This document shows, one piece after another, positions 54,137 to 64,000 of a DNA stretch of 64,000 nt. Source of the stretch: Acinetobacter colistiniresistens (GTDB lineage Bacteria; Pseudomonadota; Gammaproteobacteria; Pseudomonadales; Moraxellaceae). The stretch is from the NCBI RefSeq assembly GCF_000413935.1, contig NZ_KE340378.1, forward strand, positions 278,627 to 342,626, read 5' to 3'. The translations under genes and the position numbers were made by a program. The notes beneath the pieces were generated by a model, which was not told the DNA's origin, ran no database searches, and saw nothing but the letters and a program-made list of their open reading frames with translations. Every line of letters begins with the position of its first letter. Position 1 is the stretch's first letter.

Positions 54137-54775
54137 ATGGCTATTGGTTTAGTCGGTCGCAAATGTGGTATGACTCGCGTCTTTACAGATGCTGGTGTAT
54201 CTGTACCTGTTACAGTTATCGAAGTCGATCCAAACCGCATTACGCAAATCAAAACACTTGAAACTGATGGTTATCAAGCAATTCAAGTAACTACTGGTGA
54301 ACGTCGCGAATCGCGCGTAACTAACGCTCAGAAAGGTCACTTCGCGAAAGCGGGTGTTGCTGCTGGTCGTTTAGTTAAAGAGTTCCGTGTTACTGAAGCT
54401 GAGCTTGAAGGCCGTGAAGTGGGTGCTTCTATCGGTGTTGATTTGTTCACAGTTGGTCAAATTGTTGACGTAACTGGTCAATCAAAAGGTAAAGGTTTCC
54501 AAGGTGGTGTTAAGCGTTGGAATTTCCGTACGCAAGATGCTACTCATGGTAACTCTGTATCTCACCGTGTATTAGGTTCTACAGGTCAAAACCAGACACC
54601 TGGTCGCGTGTTCAAAGGCAAGAAAATGGCTGGTCACTTAGGTGACGAACGCGTAACAGTTCAAGGTCTTGAAATCGTATCTATTGACGCTGAACGTTCT
54701 GTTTTAGTTGTTAAGGGTGCTATTCCTGGTTCAACTGGCGGTGACGTTATCGTACGTCCTACCATCAAGGCCTGA
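54137..54775 (+). CDS. rplC: 50S ribosomal protein L3
   Basis: 212 residues from ATG 54137 ([20 protein letters not shown]), with AGAGG 9 bases upstream; ATG 54131 is too close to it. Motif [20 protein letters not shown] carries the conserved extension that reaches the peptidyl transferase centre. An early assembly protein. Second gene of the operon. Confidence 0.98.
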   Translation: MAIGLVGRKCGMTRVFTDAGVSVPVTVIEVDPNRITQIKTLETDGYQAIQVTTGERRESRVTNAQKGHFAKAGVAAGRLVKEFRVTEAELEGREVGASIGVDLFTVGQIVDVTGQSKGKGFQGGVKRWNFRTQDATHGNSVSHRVLGSTGQNQTPGRVFKGKKMAGHLGDERVTVQGLEIVSIDAERSVLVVKGAIPGSTGGDVIVRPTIKA

Positions 54776-54786
54776 GGGGAAATACT

Positions 54787-55389
54787 GTGAATTTAAAAAC
54801 TGTTTCCGGCTCTGCTGTTGAATTGTCTGAAGTTGCTTTCGGACGTGAATTTAACGAAGCTCTTGTACACCAAGTTGTTACAGCTTACTTAGCTGGTGGT
54901 CGTCAAGGTACTCGTGCTCACAAATCACGTGCAGATGTTTCTGGCGGTGGTAAAAAGCCATTCCGTCAAAAAGGTACTGGTCGCGCTCGTGCGGGTTCTA
55001 TTCGTAGCCCAATCTGGGTAGGTGGTGGTAAAACTTTTGCTGCTCGCCCACAAGATTGGTCTCAAAAAGTAAACCGTAAGATGTATCGCGGTGCAATGCA
55101 ATGTATCTTAGCTGAACTTGTTCGCCAAGATCGTCTTGTATTAGTTGAAGAGTTTGCTGTTGCAGCTCCAAAAACTAAAGACTTGCTTGCAAAACTTACA
55201 GACTTGAATGCAACTCGCGCATTGATCATTACAGATGCTGTAGATGAGAACTTGTATCTCGCAGCTCGCAACCTTCCACACGTTGATGTGGTTGATGCTA
55301 CTGCTATTGATCCTGTTAGCTTGATCGCATTTGATAAAGTTGTAATGTCTGTAGCTGCTGCTAAGAAAATTGAGGTAGAACTCGGATGA
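54787..55389 (+). CDS. rplD: 50S ribosomal protein L4
   Basis: 200 residues from GTG with GAGGGG 7 bases upstream. The loop region [20 protein letters not shown] reaches into the exit tunnel. In E. coli L4 also represses its own operon through the leader, a possible parallel here given the structured leader upstream. It overlaps rplW by four bases. Confidence 0.97.
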   Translation: MNLKTVSGSAVELSEVAFGREFNEALVHQVVTAYLAGGRQGTRAHKSRADVSGGGKKPFRQKGTGRARAGSIRSPIWVGGGKTFAARPQDWSQKVNRKMYRGAMQCILAELVRQDRLVLVEEFAVAAPKTKDLLAKLTDLNATRALIITDAVDENLYLAARNLPHVDVVDATAIDPVSLIAFDKVVMSVAAAKKIEVELG

Positions 55390-55706
55390 ACAACGAACGT
55401 ATCTATCAAGTCCTATTAGGACCAGTATTCTCAGAAAAAGCACAAGTTTTAGGTGATACTGCTGGTGTTCAAGTGTTCAAAGTTGCATTAAATGCAAACA
55501 AACTTGAAATCAAAAAAGCAGTTGAGCAACTCTTCGGTGTTGAAGTTGTAAAAATCAATACAACGATCACTAAAGGTAAAACAAAACGCTTTGGTAAAAC
55601 ATTAGGACGTCGTTCTGATGTGAAAAAAGCATACGTCACCCTGAAAGCTGGCCAAGATGTAGAAATGGCTGACTTGGGCGATACCGCTGAAAACGCAGCG
55701 GAATAA
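55386..55706 (+). CDS. rplW: 50S ribosomal protein L23
   Basis: 106 residues, beginning [20 protein letters not shown]. Motif [20 protein letters not shown] is conserved. L23 sits at the tunnel exit and docks trigger factor and SRP. Overlaps the end of rplD (ATGA). The acidic tail [11 protein letters not shown] is slightly extended. Confidence 0.97.
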   Translation: MNNERIYQVLLGPVFSEKAQVLGDTAGVQVFKVALNANKLEIKKAVEQLFGVEVVKINTTITKGKTKRFGKTLGRRSDVKKAYVTLKAGQDVEMADLGDTAENAAE

Positions 55707-55717
55707 GGACGAGAATT

Positions 55718-56542
55718 ATGCCAATTCAAAAATGTAAGCCAACGTCTCCAGGACGTCGCTTTGTAGAGAAAGTGGTTCATGACCATCTTCACAAAGGCGC
55801 GCCTTATGCACCGTTGGTAGAAGCTAAAAAACGTACTGGTGGTCGTAATAACAATGGTCACATCACTACACGTCACGTGGGTGGTGGTCATAAGCAAAAC
55901 TACCGTATTGTTGACTTTAAACGTAACAAAGATGGTATTCCAGCGACTGTAGAGCGCATCGAATACGATCCTAACCGTACAGCTCATATTGCTTTATTGA
56001 AATATGCTGACGGTGAACGTCGTTACATCATTGCACCTAAAGGCTTACGTGCTGGTGATAAAGTTCAATCTGGTAACGATGCTCCAATTCGTCCAGGTAA
56101 CTGCTTGCCACTTCGCAACATGCCAATCGGTTCTACCCTTCATAACCTTGAACTTAAAATCGGTAAAGGTGCTCAATTAGCACGTTCTGCTGGTACTTCA
56201 GTTCAGTTGTTGGGTCGTGATGGTTCTTACGCTATCGTTCGTTTACGTTCTGGTGAAATGCGTAAAGTCCATGTTGAATGTCGTGCTGTTATTGGTGAAG
56301 TTTCTAACCAAGAAAGCAACCTTCGTTCATTGGGTAAAGCTGGTGCTGCGCGCTGGCGTGGTGTTCGTCCTACCGTTCGTGGTATGGCGATGAACCCAGT
56401 AGATCACCCGCATGGTGGTGGTGAAGGGCGTAGCAAAGGTATTCAACCTGTAAGCCCATGGGGTCAAAAAGCTAAAGGGTACAAGACACGTACCAATAAG
56501 CGTACGACTAAGATGATTATTCGCGACCGTCGCGTCAAGTAA
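55718..56542 (+). CDS. rplB: 50S ribosomal protein L2
   Basis: 274 residues. Conserved [20 protein letters not shown] and the C-terminal [20 protein letters not shown] with the His needed for peptidyl transfer. Full length, 11 bases after rplW. One of the most conserved ribosomal proteins; supports subunit association. Confidence 0.98.
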   Translation: MPIQKCKPTSPGRRFVEKVVHDHLHKGAPYAPLVEAKKRTGGRNNNGHITTRHVGGGHKQNYRIVDFKRNKDGIPATVERIEYDPNRTAHIALLKYADGERRYIIAPKGLRAGDKVQSGNDAPIRPGNCLPLRNMPIGSTLHNLELKIGKGAQLARSAGTSVQLLGRDGSYAIVRLRSGEMRKVHVECRAVIGEVSNQESNLRSLGKAGAARWRGVRPTVRGMAMNPVDHPHGGGEGRSKGIQPVSPWGQKAKGYKTRTNKRTTKMIIRDRRVK

Positions 56543-56555
56543 GGGAATCTGAATA

Positions 56556-56831
56556 ATGCCTCGTTCATTAAAAAAAGGTCCATTCGTCGACGCGCATTTG
56601 TTCGCTAAGGTTGAAGCTGCTGTAGCTGCTAACAACCGTAAGCCGATCAAAACTTGGTCACGTCGTTCAATGATCCTTCCAGACTTTGTTGGTTTAACAA
56701 TTTCTGTTCACAATGGCCGTAACCACGTTCCAGTAATTGTTACTGAACACATGGTTGGTCATAAATTGGGTGAATTCGCGCCAACTCGTACCTATCGTGG
56801 TCACGGTGTTGATAAGAAGTCTAAACGTTAA
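56556..56831 (+). CDS. rpsS: 30S ribosomal protein S19
   Basis: 91 residues, beginning [20 protein letters not shown]; conserved [20 protein letters not shown] and [19 protein letters not shown]. It forms part of the 30S head near the A site. 13 bases after rplB. Confidence 0.98.
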
Positions 56832-56839
56832 TAGGTGCT

Positions 56840-57172
56840 ATGATGGAAGTTACTGCTAAATTACGCGGTGCCGCTATCTCGGCACAAAAAGCACGTTTAG
56901 TTGCTGATTTGATCCGTGGTAAGTCGGTTGCGCGAGCGCTAGACATTTTAAACTTCAGCAACAAGAAAGCAGCTGTGCTCGTTAAAAAAGCACTTGAATC
57001 TGCAATCGCGAATGCTGAACACAACAACAGCTTAGATGTTGATGACCTTAAAGTAAGTACGATTTACGTTGATGAAGGCATGAGCCTTAAACGTATCATG
57101 CCACGCGCTAAAGGCCGTGCAGATCGTATTACTAAGCGTACTTGTCACATCACCGTTAAGGTAGGGGTTTGA
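56840..57172 (+). CDS. rplV: 50S ribosomal protein L22
   Basis: 110 residues (ATG ATG; the second at 56843 is an alternative start). Conserved [20 protein letters not shown] and the tunnel hairpin [20 protein letters not shown], the erythromycin-related loop. Full length. Confidence 0.97.
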   Translation: MMEVTAKLRGAAISAQKARLVADLIRGKSVARALDILNFSNKKAAVLVKKALESAIANAEHNNSLDVDDLKVSTIYVDEGMSLKRIMPRAKGRADRITKRTCHITVKVGV

Positions 57173-57173
57173 T

Positions 57174-57926
57174 ATGGGTCAGAAGGTTCATCCAATCGGT
57201 ATCCGCCTAGGTGTTGTGAAACGCCATAACGCTAACTGGTATGCGAATCCGAAGCAATACGCTGAATACTTGCTTAAAGATCTTCAAGTTCGTGAGTTTT
57301 TAATCAAAAAACTTAAAAACGCGATGATCAGCAACATTCTTATCGAACGTCCTACTGGCGCTGCTAAAGTAACAATTAGCACTGCTCGTCCTGGTATCGT
57401 TATCGGTAAAAAAGGCGAAGATATTGAGAAATTACAGCGCGAACTCACCAACATTATGGGTGTTCCAGCTCAAGTTAGCATCAATGAAATTGATCGTCCT
57501 GACTTGGACGCACGTTTAGTTGCTGAAGCGATTGCTTCTCAATTAGAAAAGCGTGTTATGTTCCGTCGTGCTATGAAGCGTGCGGTTCAAAACACGATGC
57601 GTGCTGGCGCTAAAGGTATCAAAGTTGAAGTTTCTGGCCGTTTAGGTGGTGCAGAGATTGCTCGTACTGAGTGGTATCGTGAAGGTCGTGTACCTTTGCA
57701 TACACTTCGTGCTGACATCGACTATGCTACTATGCGTGCAGAAACAACATACGGTACGATCGGTGTTAAAGTTTGGATTTTCCGTGGCGAGATCTTAGGT
57801 GGCATGAAACAAGTCATGAACCCTGCTCCTGCTGAAGAGCGTCCAGCTAAACGCGGTCGTGGTCGTGGTGAAGGTCAAGAGCGTCGTGGTCGTCGCGGTG
57901 ACCGTGCTGCTGACAAGGGAGAATAA
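57174..57926 (+). CDS. rpsC: 30S ribosomal protein S3
   Basis: 250 residues, beginning [22 protein letters not shown] domain motif [20 protein letters not shown] and [20 protein letters not shown] are present. The C-terminal tail ([20 protein letters not shown]) is Arg/Gly-rich and longer than in E. coli. It lines the mRNA entry site. Confidence 0.98.
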   Translation: MGQKVHPIGIRLGVVKRHNANWYANPKQYAEYLLKDLQVREFLIKKLKNAMISNILIERPTGAAKVTISTARPGIVIGKKGEDIEKLQRELTNIMGVPAQVSINEIDRPDLDARLVAEAIASQLEKRVMFRRAMKRAVQNTMRAGAKGIKVEVSGRLGGAEIARTEWYREGRVPLHTLRADIDYATMRAETTYGTIGVKVWIFRGEILGGMKQVMNPAPAEERPAKRGRGRGEGQERRGRRGDRAADKGE

Positions 57927-57929
57927 TCC

Positions 57930-58343
57930 ATGTTGCAACCTAAACGTACCAAATTCCGTAAAGTGCACAAAGGCCGTAACACTGGTCTAGCGCATCGTGG
58001 TAGTACAGTATCATTTGGTTCGATTGCAATTAAAGCAACTGAACGTGGTCGTATGACTGCGCGTCAGATTGAAGCTGCACGTCGTACCATTAGCCGTCGT
58101 ATCAAACGTGGTGGTAAAATCTTCATCCGCGTATTCCCAGACAAACCAATTACCGAAAAACCATTAGAAGTTCGTATGGGTAAAGGTAAGGGTAGCGTGG
58201 AATACTGGGTTTGTCAGATCCAGCCAGGTAAGATCCTGTACGAAATTGAAGGTGTTAGCGATGAGTTAGCGCGTGAAGCTTTTGCTTTAGCTGCTGCTAA
58301 ACTCCCGTTTAAAACCACTATCGTGACTCGGACGGTGATGTAA
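57930..58343 (+). CDS. rplP: 50S ribosomal protein L16
   Basis: 137 residues, beginning [20 protein letters not shown]; conserved [20 protein letters not shown] and [20 protein letters not shown]. It helps position the A-site tRNA. Its stop overlaps the rpmC start. Confidence 0.98.
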   Translation: MLQPKRTKFRKVHKGRNTGLAHRGSTVSFGSIAIKATERGRMTARQIEAARRTISRRIKRGGKIFIRVFPDKPITEKPLEVRMGKGKGSVEYWVCQIQPGKILYEIEGVSDELAREAFALAAAKLPFKTTIVTRTVM

Positions 58344-58540
58344 TGAAAACTAAAGATCTACGTGAAAAGTCGGTAGAAGAGTTGAAAGCTTTGCTTGATG
58401 AGCAACAGCTTAACCAATTCCGTCTTCGTATGGCGAAAGCAACTGGTCAACTAGGCAAATCGCATGAAGTGCAAATTGCTCGTAAGACAATTGCTCGTAT
58501 CAAGACACTCCTTACCGAAAAACAGGGGAACGGACAATGA
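58343..58540 (+). CDS. rpmC: 50S ribosomal protein L29
   Basis: 65 residues, beginning [20 protein letters not shown]; conserved [20 protein letters not shown] and [12 protein letters not shown]. It sits near the exit tunnel by L23. Overlaps rplP (TAATG) and rpsQ (ATGA). Confidence 0.97.
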   Translation: MKTKDLREKSVEELKALLDEQQLNQFRLRMAKATGQLGKSHEVQIARKTIARIKTLLTEKQGNGQ

Positions 58541-58794
58541 GTGAAAAAACAGTCCGCACGTTAACCGGCAAAGTCGTAAGCGACAAAATGGACAAGTCTA
58601 TTGTTGTGCTTATTGAACGCCGCGTTCAACACCCGTTGTATGGCAAATCAATCCGCCGTTCAACTAAATTACACGCTCATGATGAGAACAATGTTGCTAA
58701 ATTAGGCGACTTGGTAACCATCAAAGAAAGCCGCCCAATTTCTAAAACTAAAGCTTGGACTTTAGTGGAAGTAGTTGAAGCTGCTGCTGAGTAA
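58537..58794 (+). CDS. rpsQ: 30S ribosomal protein S17
   Basis: 85 residues, beginning [20 protein letters not shown]; conserved [20 protein letters not shown] and [21 protein letters not shown] primary 16S rRNA-binding protein. Last gene of the S10 part; the next gap of 92 bases holds a strong hairpin. Confidence 0.98.
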   Translation: MSEKTVRTLTGKVVSDKMDKSIVVLIERRVQHPLYGKSIRRSTKLHAHDENNVAKLGDLVTIKESRPISKTKAWTLVEVVEAAAE

Positions 58795-58809
58795 TTAGAC
58801 GTTCTTGTT

Positions 58810-58867
58810 GCATCATCGGACAATTTCGAGTACTCTTTGAGCCTTTCGAAATTGCGACCGGTGATGC
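58810..58867 (+). promoter_or_regulatory. Long hairpin between rpsQ and rplN
   Basis: GCATCATCGG (58810-58819) pairs with CCGGTGATGC (58858-58867), 9 of 10 matching. Inside it, CAATTTCGA (58821-58829) pairs perfectly with TCGAAATTG (58846-58854), leaving a 16-base loop and small bulges. There is only TTTT downstream (58871-58874), so it is not a standard terminator. It may be an attenuator, an RNase processing site or a ribosomal-protein binding site. It falls exactly at the S10/spc operon boundary. Confidence 0.7.
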
Positions 58868-58886
58868 TCGGTTTTGGAGTAGGGCA

Positions 58887-59255
58887 ATGATTCAAACCGA
58901 AAGTATGCTCGACGTAGCAGACAACAGTGGTGCACGCCGCGTACAATGTATTAAAGTACTTGGTGGTTCACACCGTCGTTATGCTTCAGTTGGCGATATT
59001 ATTAAAGTTACTGTAAAAGAAGCAATCCCACGCGCACGTGTTAAAAAAGGTGACGTGATGAATGCTGTAGTTGTTCGTACAAAATTCGGCATCCGTCGTC
59101 CAGACGGTTCAGTTATTCGTTTCGACGATAACGCAGCTGTTATTTTGAACAACAACAAAGCTCCGATTGCTACTCGTATCTTCGGACCAGTGACTCGTGA
59201 ACTTCGTACTGAACAGTTCATGAAAATCATTTCATTGGCTCCTGAAGTTCTATAA
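58887..59255 (+). CDS. rplN: 50S ribosomal protein L14
   Basis: 122 residues, beginning [20 protein letters not shown]; conserved [20 protein letters not shown] and [24 protein letters not shown] end. It forms a bridge between subunits. First gene of the spc section, after the hairpin. Confidence 0.98.
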   Translation: MIQTESMLDVADNSGARRVQCIKVLGGSHRRYASVGDIIKVTVKEAIPRARVKKGDVMNAVVVRTKFGIRRPDGSVIRFDDNAAVILNNNKAPIATRIFGPVTRELRTEQFMKIISLAPEVL

Positions 59256-59264
59256 GAGGCAATC

Positions 59265-59582
59265 ATGGCTAAGATTAAAAAAGGCGATCAAGTAATTGTG
59301 ATCGCAGGTAAAGAAAAAGGCAAACAAGGTGTTGTTTTGTCTGTTTCTGAAGATCGAGTTAAGGTCGAAGGTCTTAACTTAGTGAAGAAGCATCAAAAGC
59401 CAAACCGTGTAACTGGCGCTGAAGGCGGCATCGTTACTCAAGAGGCTACGCTTCATATTTCAAACGTGGCAATTTTTAATGCTACAACCCAAAAGGCTGA
59501 CCGTATTGGTTACCAAGTGATTGATGGCGCGAAAACTCGTGTTTATAAATCAAATGGTGAATCAGTGGCGGTAGCGAAGTAA
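59265..59582 (+). CDS. rplX: 50S ribosomal protein L24
   Basis: 105 residues, beginning [20 protein letters not shown], the KOW motif, with [20 protein letters not shown]. It starts 50S assembly. Full length. Confidence 0.98.
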   Translation: MAKIKKGDQVIVIAGKEKGKQGVVLSVSEDRVKVEGLNLVKKHQKPNRVTGAEGGIVTQEATLHISNVAIFNATTQKADRIGYQVIDGAKTRVYKSNGESVAVAK

Positions 59583-59597
59583 TAGGTTGAAAAGGCA

Positions 59598-60134
59598 ATG
59601 GCCAGACTTAAAGCACGTTACAACGACGAACTTAAAGCGAAGTTACAAGAAGAACTTAGCGTTAAGAACGTGATGGATATTCCTCGCATCACGAAAATCA
59701 CCCTTAACATGGGTGTAGGCGCAGCTGCAACTGATAAGAAATTATTAGATGGCGCTGTTGCTGATATGCAACTCATTGCTGGTCAAAAACCAGTTGTGAC
59801 GCTTGCGCGTAAATCAATCGCTGGTTTCAAAATCCGTGACGGTTGGCCGATCGGTTGTAAAGTTACTTTACGCGGCGACCAAATGTACGAATTCTTGGAT
59901 CGTTTGATCTCGATCGCAATCCCTCGTATCCGTGACTTCCGTGGTTTCTCTGCGAAATCATTTGATGGTCGTGGTAACTACTCTATGGGTTTAAAAGAGC
60001 AAATCGTTTTCCCTGAAATCGATTTTGACAAAATTGATCGTATCCGTGGTTTAGATATCACTATTACGACCACTGCTCGTAGCGATGACGAAGGCCGTGC
60101 GCTTATGCGTGCATTCGGCTTCCCGTTCAAATAA
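59598..60134 (+). CDS. rplE: 50S ribosomal protein L5
   Basis: 178 residues, beginning [20 protein letters not shown]; conserved [20 protein letters not shown] and [20 protein letters not shown]. Binds 5S rRNA and P-site tRNA. Confidence 0.98.
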   Translation: MARLKARYNDELKAKLQEELSVKNVMDIPRITKITLNMGVGAAATDKKLLDGAVADMQLIAGQKPVVTLARKSIAGFKIRDGWPIGCKVTLRGDQMYEFLDRLISIAIPRIRDFRGFSAKSFDGRGNYSMGLKEQIVFPEIDFDKIDRIRGLDITITTTARSDDEGRALMRAFGFPFK

Positions 60135-60143
60135 GAGGTCGAT

Positions 60144-60449
60144 ATGGCTAAGAAAGGTATGATTAATCGCGAATTGAAACGCGAAAAGACAGTTGCTAAA
60201 TACGCTGCAAAACGTGCTGAATTAAAAGCAACGATTGCAAATGTAAATGCAAGTGACGAAGAACGTTTCGAAGCGACATTAAAGTTACAGGCATTGCCGC
60301 GTAACGCATCTCCAGTACGTCTTCGTAACCGTTGTGGTTTAACTGGTCGTCCTCATGGTTACTTCCGTAAGTTCGGTTTAAGCCGTAACAAATTACGTGA
60401 CACAGTAATGCAGGGTGATGTACCAGGCGTTGTTAAGGCAAGCTGGTAA
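60144..60449 (+). CDS. rpsN: 30S ribosomal protein S14
   Basis: 101 residues, beginning [20 protein letters not shown]. It is the long, zinc-free type: [20 protein letters not shown] lacks the CxxC pairs of the short type. Essential for 30S head assembly. Confidence 0.98.
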   Translation: MAKKGMINRELKREKTVAKYAAKRAELKATIANVNASDEERFEATLKLQALPRNASPVRLRNRCGLTGRPHGYFRKFGLSRNKLRDTVMQGDVPGVVKASW

Positions 60450-60460
60450 GGAGCGACTAA

Positions 60461-60856
60461 ATGAGTATGCAAGATACCGTTGCCGACATGCTAACACGTG
60501 TTCGTAACGCACAAATGGCAAAGAAACAAACTGTTTCTATGCCTTCTTCTAAGTTGAAAGTTGCAATTGCAAACGTACTTCAACAAGAAGGTTATATTTC
60601 AGATGTAGCAGTTGCTCAAGAAGAGACAAAAGCTACGCTGACAATTACTTTAAAATATTTCGAAGGCAAACCAGTTATCGAAACCGTTAAGCGCGTAAGC
60701 CGTCCAGGTCTTCGCCAATACCGCGGTAAAGATAAAATTCCTAGCGTTAAGCAAGGTTTAGGTATTGCAATTGTTTCTACAAGCAAAGGCATCATGACTG
60801 ATCGCGCTGCACGTGCTGCGGGCATCGGTGGTGAAGTTATTGCTTTTGTTTCTTAA
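60461..60856 (+). CDS. rpsH: 30S ribosomal protein S8
   Basis: 131 residues, beginning [20 protein letters not shown]; conserved [20 protein letters not shown] and [20 protein letters not shown]. In E. coli S8 represses the spc operon by binding its mRNA near rplE; that may apply here. Confidence 0.98.
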   Translation: MSMQDTVADMLTRVRNAQMAKKQTVSMPSSKLKVAIANVLQQEGYISDVAVAQEETKATLTITLKYFEGKPVIETVKRVSRPGLRQYRGKDKIPSVKQGLGIAIVSTSKGIMTDRAARAAGIGGEVIAFVS

Positions 60857-60869
60857 TAGGTGATTCCTC

Positions 60870-61403
60870 ATGTCTCGTGTGGCTAAAGCCCCAGTAACTG
60901 TACCTAATGGTGTAACAGTTACTCAGAACGGCCGGCAGGTCGAAGTGAAAGGCAGCAAAGGTACATTGTCTTTCAACCTGCATGCGCTGGTCGAGCTAAA
61001 ACAGGAAGAAGGTAAACTTCAACTTGCTCCGGCTAAAGAGTCGAAAGACGCTTGGATGCAAGCTGGTACTGCTCGCGCTGTATTGAACAACCTTGTAAAA
61101 GGTGTTAGCGAAGGCTTCGAACGTAAGTTACAGCTTGTTGGTGTTGGTTATAAAGCTGCGGTTAAAGGTACTGTTGTAAACCTTAACCTTGGTTACTCAC
61201 ACCCGATTGACTACGCTTTACCTGAAGGGGTAACAGCGGAAACTCCAACTGCTACTGAAATCATTTTGAAATCAGCAAACAAGCAGATGTTAGGTCAAGT
61301 GGCAGCGGAAATCCGTGCATATCGTGCTCCTGAACCATATAAAGGTAAAGGTGTTCGTTATTCGGATGAAGTTATTCTTCGTAAAGAAGCTAAGAAGAAA
61401 TAA
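60870..61403 (+). CDS. rplF: 50S ribosomal protein L6
   Basis: 177 residues, beginning [20 protein letters not shown]; conserved [20 protein letters not shown] and [20 protein letters not shown]. Located near the factor-binding site of the 50S subunit. Confidence 0.98.
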   Translation: MSRVAKAPVTVPNGVTVTQNGRQVEVKGSKGTLSFNLHALVELKQEEGKLQLAPAKESKDAWMQAGTARAVLNNLVKGVSEGFERKLQLVGVGYKAAVKGTVVNLNLGYSHPIDYALPEGVTAETPTATEIILKSANKQMLGQVAAEIRAYRAPEPYKGKGVRYSDEVILRKEAKKK

Positions 61404-61417
61404 GGCGCGAGGTTCTT

Positions 61418-61768
61418 ATGAACGAAAAGAAACAAACCCGTTTGCGTCGTGCGAAAAGCACACGCTTGCACATTCGTGCATTGGGTGCGACTCGTTTGTG
61501 TGTAAACCGCACGCCGCGTCACATCTATGCGCAAGTTATTTCAGCAGATGGTGGAAAAGTTTTAGCGCAAGCTTCAACTTTAGATGCATCTTTGCGTAGC
61601 GGTACTACAGGTAATGTAGATGCAGCTACGAAAGTTGGTGCTTTGATCGCAGAACGTGCTAAAGCAGCTGGTGTTACCAAAGTTGCATTTGACCGTTCTG
61701 GTTTTAAATATCATGGTCGTATCAAAGCCTTGGCTGATGCTGCTCGTGAAGGCGGTTTGGAGTTCTAA
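61418..61768 (+). CDS. rplR: 50S ribosomal protein L18
   Basis: 116 residues, beginning [20 protein letters not shown]; conserved [20 protein letters not shown] and [20 protein letters not shown]. Binds 5S rRNA together with L5. Confidence 0.98.
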   Translation: MNEKKQTRLRRAKSTRLHIRALGATRLCVNRTPRHIYAQVISADGGKVLAQASTLDASLRSGTTGNVDAATKVGALIAERAKAAGVTKVAFDRSGFKYHGRIKALADAAREGGLEF

Positions 61769-61770
61769 TC

Positions 61771-62268
61771 ATGGCGAAAGTTGAACAAAACGAAGGTCTC
61801 GTTGAAAAGCTGGTTGCCGTTGATCGTGTAGCCAAGGTTGTTAAAGGTGGTCGTATCTTCTCTTTCACAGCATTAACTGTTGTGGGCGATGGTAATGGTC
61901 GTGTAGGTTTTGGTCGTGGTAAAGCACGTGAAGTTCCAGCTGCTATTTCTAAAGCACTTGAAGCTGCTCGTCGTAACATGATTACTGTAGACCTCGCGGG
62001 TACGACTTTACAACACCCTGTGAATGCTCGTCATGGCGCAAGCCGTGTATACATGCAACCTGCTTCAGAAGGTACTGGCGTAATTGCTGGTGGCGCTATG
62101 CGTGCTGTTCTTGAAGCTGCAGGTGTACATAACGTACTTGCTAAATGTTATGGTTCTACAAATGCTGCTAACGTAGTAAACGCAACTTTCAAAGGTTTGC
62201 GTGATATGACTTCTCCTGAGAAAGTCGCTGCGAAACGTGGTCTTTCAGTAGAACAAATTCAAGGGTAA
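61771..62268 (+). CDS. rpsE: 30S ribosomal protein S5
   Basis: 165 residues, two bases after rplR. Conserved [40 protein letters not shown] and [20 protein letters not shown]. It is involved in mRNA unwinding and accuracy. Confidence 0.98.
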   Translation: MAKVEQNEGLVEKLVAVDRVAKVVKGGRIFSFTALTVVGDGNGRVGFGRGKAREVPAAISKALEAARRNMITVDLAGTTLQHPVNARHGASRVYMQPASEGTGVIAGGAMRAVLEAAGVHNVLAKCYGSTNAANVVNATFKGLRDMTSPEKVAAKRGLSVEQIQG

Positions 62269-62274
62269 TCAATC

Positions 62275-62451
62275 ATGAAAACGATTAAAGTTACCCAGAC
62301 TAAATCTTCTTCGCATCGTTTAAAAAATCATAAACTTTGCCTTCAAGGTTTAGGTCTGCGTCGTATTGGTCATACTGTAGAAGTGCAAGATACGCCTTCT
62401 AACCGTGGTATGATCAACAAAGTTTACTATATGGTTAGTGTAGAGGAATAA
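62275..62451 (+). CDS. rpmD: 50S ribosomal protein L30
   Basis: 58 residues, easily missed because it is short: [20 protein letters not shown], then [20 protein letters not shown] and [18 protein letters not shown]. It is the standard short bacterial L30 in its usual place between rpsE and rplO. Confidence 0.97.
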
Positions 62452-62454
62452 GCC

Positions 62455-62895
62455 ATGACTCTGCGTTTAAATGAACTTGCACCTGCAGAAGGTGCTAAGC
62501 GTGATAACCGTCGTCTAGGCCGTGGTATCGGTTCTGGCGTTGGTAAGACTGGTGGCCGTGGTGTCAAAGGTCAAAACTCACGTAAAAGTGGTGGTACTCG
62601 TCCAGGCTTTGAAGGCGGTCAAACAGCGTTATATCGTCGTTTACCAAAATTCGGCTTCACTAGCCAAATCGCTTTGAAAACTGCTGAAGTACGTTTGTCT
62701 GAGCTGAATAAAGTTGAAGGTGATGTTGTTAGCCTTGAAACTTTAAAAGCTGCGAATGTTGTTCGTCGTGACCAAATTCGTGCTCGCATCGTTCTTTCTG
62801 GTGAAATCACTCGCGCATTCACTGTTAAAGGTGTTGTGTTGACTAAAGGCGCTAAAGCTGCTGTTGAAGCTGCTGGCGGTAAAGTCGAGGAGTAA
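62455..62895 (+). CDS. rplO: 50S ribosomal protein L15
   Basis: 146 residues, beginning [20 protein letters not shown]; conserved [20 protein letters not shown] and [21 protein letters not shown] late assembly protein. Three bases after rpmD. Its end carries GAGGAG, the ribosome binding site for secY. Confidence 0.98.
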   Translation: MTLRLNELAPAEGAKRDNRRLGRGIGSGVGKTGGRGVKGQNSRKSGGTRPGFEGGQTALYRRLPKFGFTSQIALKTAEVRLSELNKVEGDVVSLETLKAANVVRRDQIRARIVLSGEITRAFTVKGVVLTKGAKAAVEAAGGKVEE

Positions 62896-62901
62896 TCTCG
62901 A

Positions 62902-64000
62902 GTGTCTATGACTCCTAGTTCTTCAGGTCATGTCAACATGATGAAAGGCCAACCGTTTCATGTGAAATACCGTGAAATTATTCGTCGATTAATGTTCTTG
63001 ATTGGCGCGTTGTTGGTCTTTCGACTAGGAGCGCATATTCCGTTGCCGGGGATTGATAATGTAGCGCTAGCACATTTCTTTAAAGCTAATGAAGGTACCT
63101 TCTTAGGTTTATTTAATATGTTCTCTGGCGGTGCATTAGAACGCATGTCGATTCTAGCGTTAGGGATCATGCCATACATTTCTGCATCGATTATCGTGCA
63201 GTTAATGTCTACGGTGGTTCCTTCGCTGGAAGCTTTGAAAAAAGAAGGCGAGCAAGGCAAACGTAAAATCAATCAATACACACGTTATGGCACCTTATTT
63301 CTTGCCCTAGTGCAAGGTGTAGGGATGTGTGCTGGCTTGATCAGTCAAGGTATTACCTTAACCTCAGGCTTGGCATTCTATGTTCCAGCAGTAACATCGT
63401 TAGTTGCAGGAACAATGTTCTTGATGTGGTTGGGCGAGCAAATTACCGAACGTGGTGTTGGTAATGGTATCTCGATGATCATTTTCGCAGGGATCGTGGC
63501 AGGTTTGCCAAATCTTGTGATTCAGTCGTTTACGTCTGTACAGAATGGTCAGGGTAGTTTAATTGGATTAGCGGTATTCGGCTTACTCTCATTAGCCGTT
63601 TTAGCTGCGATCGTGTTTATTGAAAAAGCACAACGTCGTATTCCAGTGAACTATGCACAAAAACAGCAAGGTCGTCGTGTATTTACTGCACAGCAAACAC
63701 ATTTGCCGTTAAAAATTAACATGGCAGGTGTGATTCCAGCAATTTTTGCAAGCTCATTGTTATTATTTCCAGCGAGCTTGGGACAGTGGTTGGGAAGTGC
63801 TGATCCAAATGCAGGGATTGTGAAGCGTAGCCTACAAGATCTGGCATTGGTGTTATCGCCTGGACAGCCGTTGTATCTGATGCTCTTTGGCGCGTTAATT
63901 ATCTTCTTCTGTTATTTCTATACGGCGCTAGTATTTAGCCCTAAAGAAGTGTCAGAGAATTTAAAGCGTAGCGGGGCATATGTGCCTGGTATCCGTCCAG
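62902..64000 (+). CDS. secY: Protein translocase subunit SecY (partial, runs off the right edge)
   Basis: At least 366 residues. GTG 62902 ([20 protein letters not shown]) has GAGGAG 9 bases upstream; ATG 62908 is an alternative start with poor spacing. Membrane channel features: plug region [14 protein letters not shown] and [20 protein letters not shown], then [15 protein letters not shown] and the loop [12 protein letters not shown]; at the edge [13 protein letters not shown]. It forms the SecYEG channel with SecE and SecG for protein export. It is translated with the spc ribosomal genes as in other gammaproteobacteria. Confidence 0.96.
   Translation, partial: MSMTPSSSGHVNMMKGQPFHVKYREIIRRLMFLIGALLVFRLGAHIPLPGIDNVALAHFFKANEGTFLGLFNMFSGGALERMSILALGIMPYISASIIVQLMSTVVPSLEALKKEGEQGKRKINQYTRYGTLFLALVQGVGMCAGLISQGITLTSGLAFYVPAVTSLVAGTMFLMWLGEQITERGVGNGISMIIFAGIVAGLPNLVIQSFTSVQNGQGSLIGLAVFGLLSLAVLAAIVFIEKAQRRIPVNYAQKQQGRRVFTAQQTHLPLKINMAGVIPAIFASSLLLFPASLGQWLGSADPNAGIVKRSLQDLALVLSPGQPLYLMLFGALIIFFCYFYTALVFSPKEVSENLKRSGAYVPGIRP

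Noticed and set aside
1..64000. tRNA or rRNA genes
   Set aside because: I scanned the gaps for cloverleaf-like stems with TTCGA loops or rRNA motifs and found none convincing.

Overview
The window looks like chromosomal DNA of an Acinetobacter-type gammaproteobacterium (Moraxellaceae). I infer this from the low-to-moderate G+C, the mlaFEDCB operon, the AdeT-like periplasmic protein, the flavohemoglobin/NsrR pair with textbook NsrR operators, and an uninterrupted S10-spc ribosomal protein cluster. The species is not resolved. Most of the window is core genome. The clear accessory pieces are a probable integron-like cassette patch (about 3.9-7.3 kb) and one IS3-family insertion (about 45.0-46.3 kb).

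Layout. 0-3.7 kb holds envelope and secreted proteins: a partial exported protein, a small membrane-anchored protein next to an S8 subtilase, a lipoprotein and an exported helical protein. 3.9-7.3 kb holds a frameshifted small gene, then a 918-residue STAND/NB-ARC ATPase with a nuclease-like N-terminus and a helical-repeat C-terminus. Both are bounded by attC-like structures, and a stub of a third ORF follows. This is the best candidate for an undescribed system, probably phage defence. 7.3-10.5 kb is glyQS. 10.5-16.3 kb holds a radical-SAM/DUF4130 DNA-metabolism pair, an HPP-CBS membrane protein, a PspC protein and small exported proteins. 16.4-26.6 kb carries an acyl-CoA dehydrogenase, a large lipoprotein and biosynthetic genes (aroE, hemF, ribA, dxs, suhB). 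26.6-29.1 kb is a DEAD-box RNA helicase behind a long structured leader that contains a 29-codon ORF.

29.5-32.7 kb is the complete mlaFEDCB phospholipid-transport operon. 32.8-44.7 kb holds a CorA-type transporter, a LOG protein, a NUDIX protein, comF, recG, an epimerase, an AdeT-like protein, plsB, tesB and a dicarboxylate symporter. 44.7-47.0 kb is a membrane-associated metal-dependent hydrolase gene cut in two by an IS3-family element with a 3-bp target duplication. 47.1-53.5 kb holds engB, nsrR, hmp, a HerA-like ATPase (DUF853), metC and a glutamine amidotransferase.

53.5 kb to the end is the ribosomal cluster: promoter and leader, then rpsJ-rplC-rplD-rplW-rplB-rpsS-rplV-rpsC-rplP-rpmC-rpsQ, a strong intergenic hairpin, and rplN-rplX-rplE-rpsN-rpsH-rplF-rplR-rpsE-rpmD-rplO-secY, with secY running off the window. 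No tRNA, rRNA or CRISPR array was recognised. All family assignments come from reading motifs; no database search was run.
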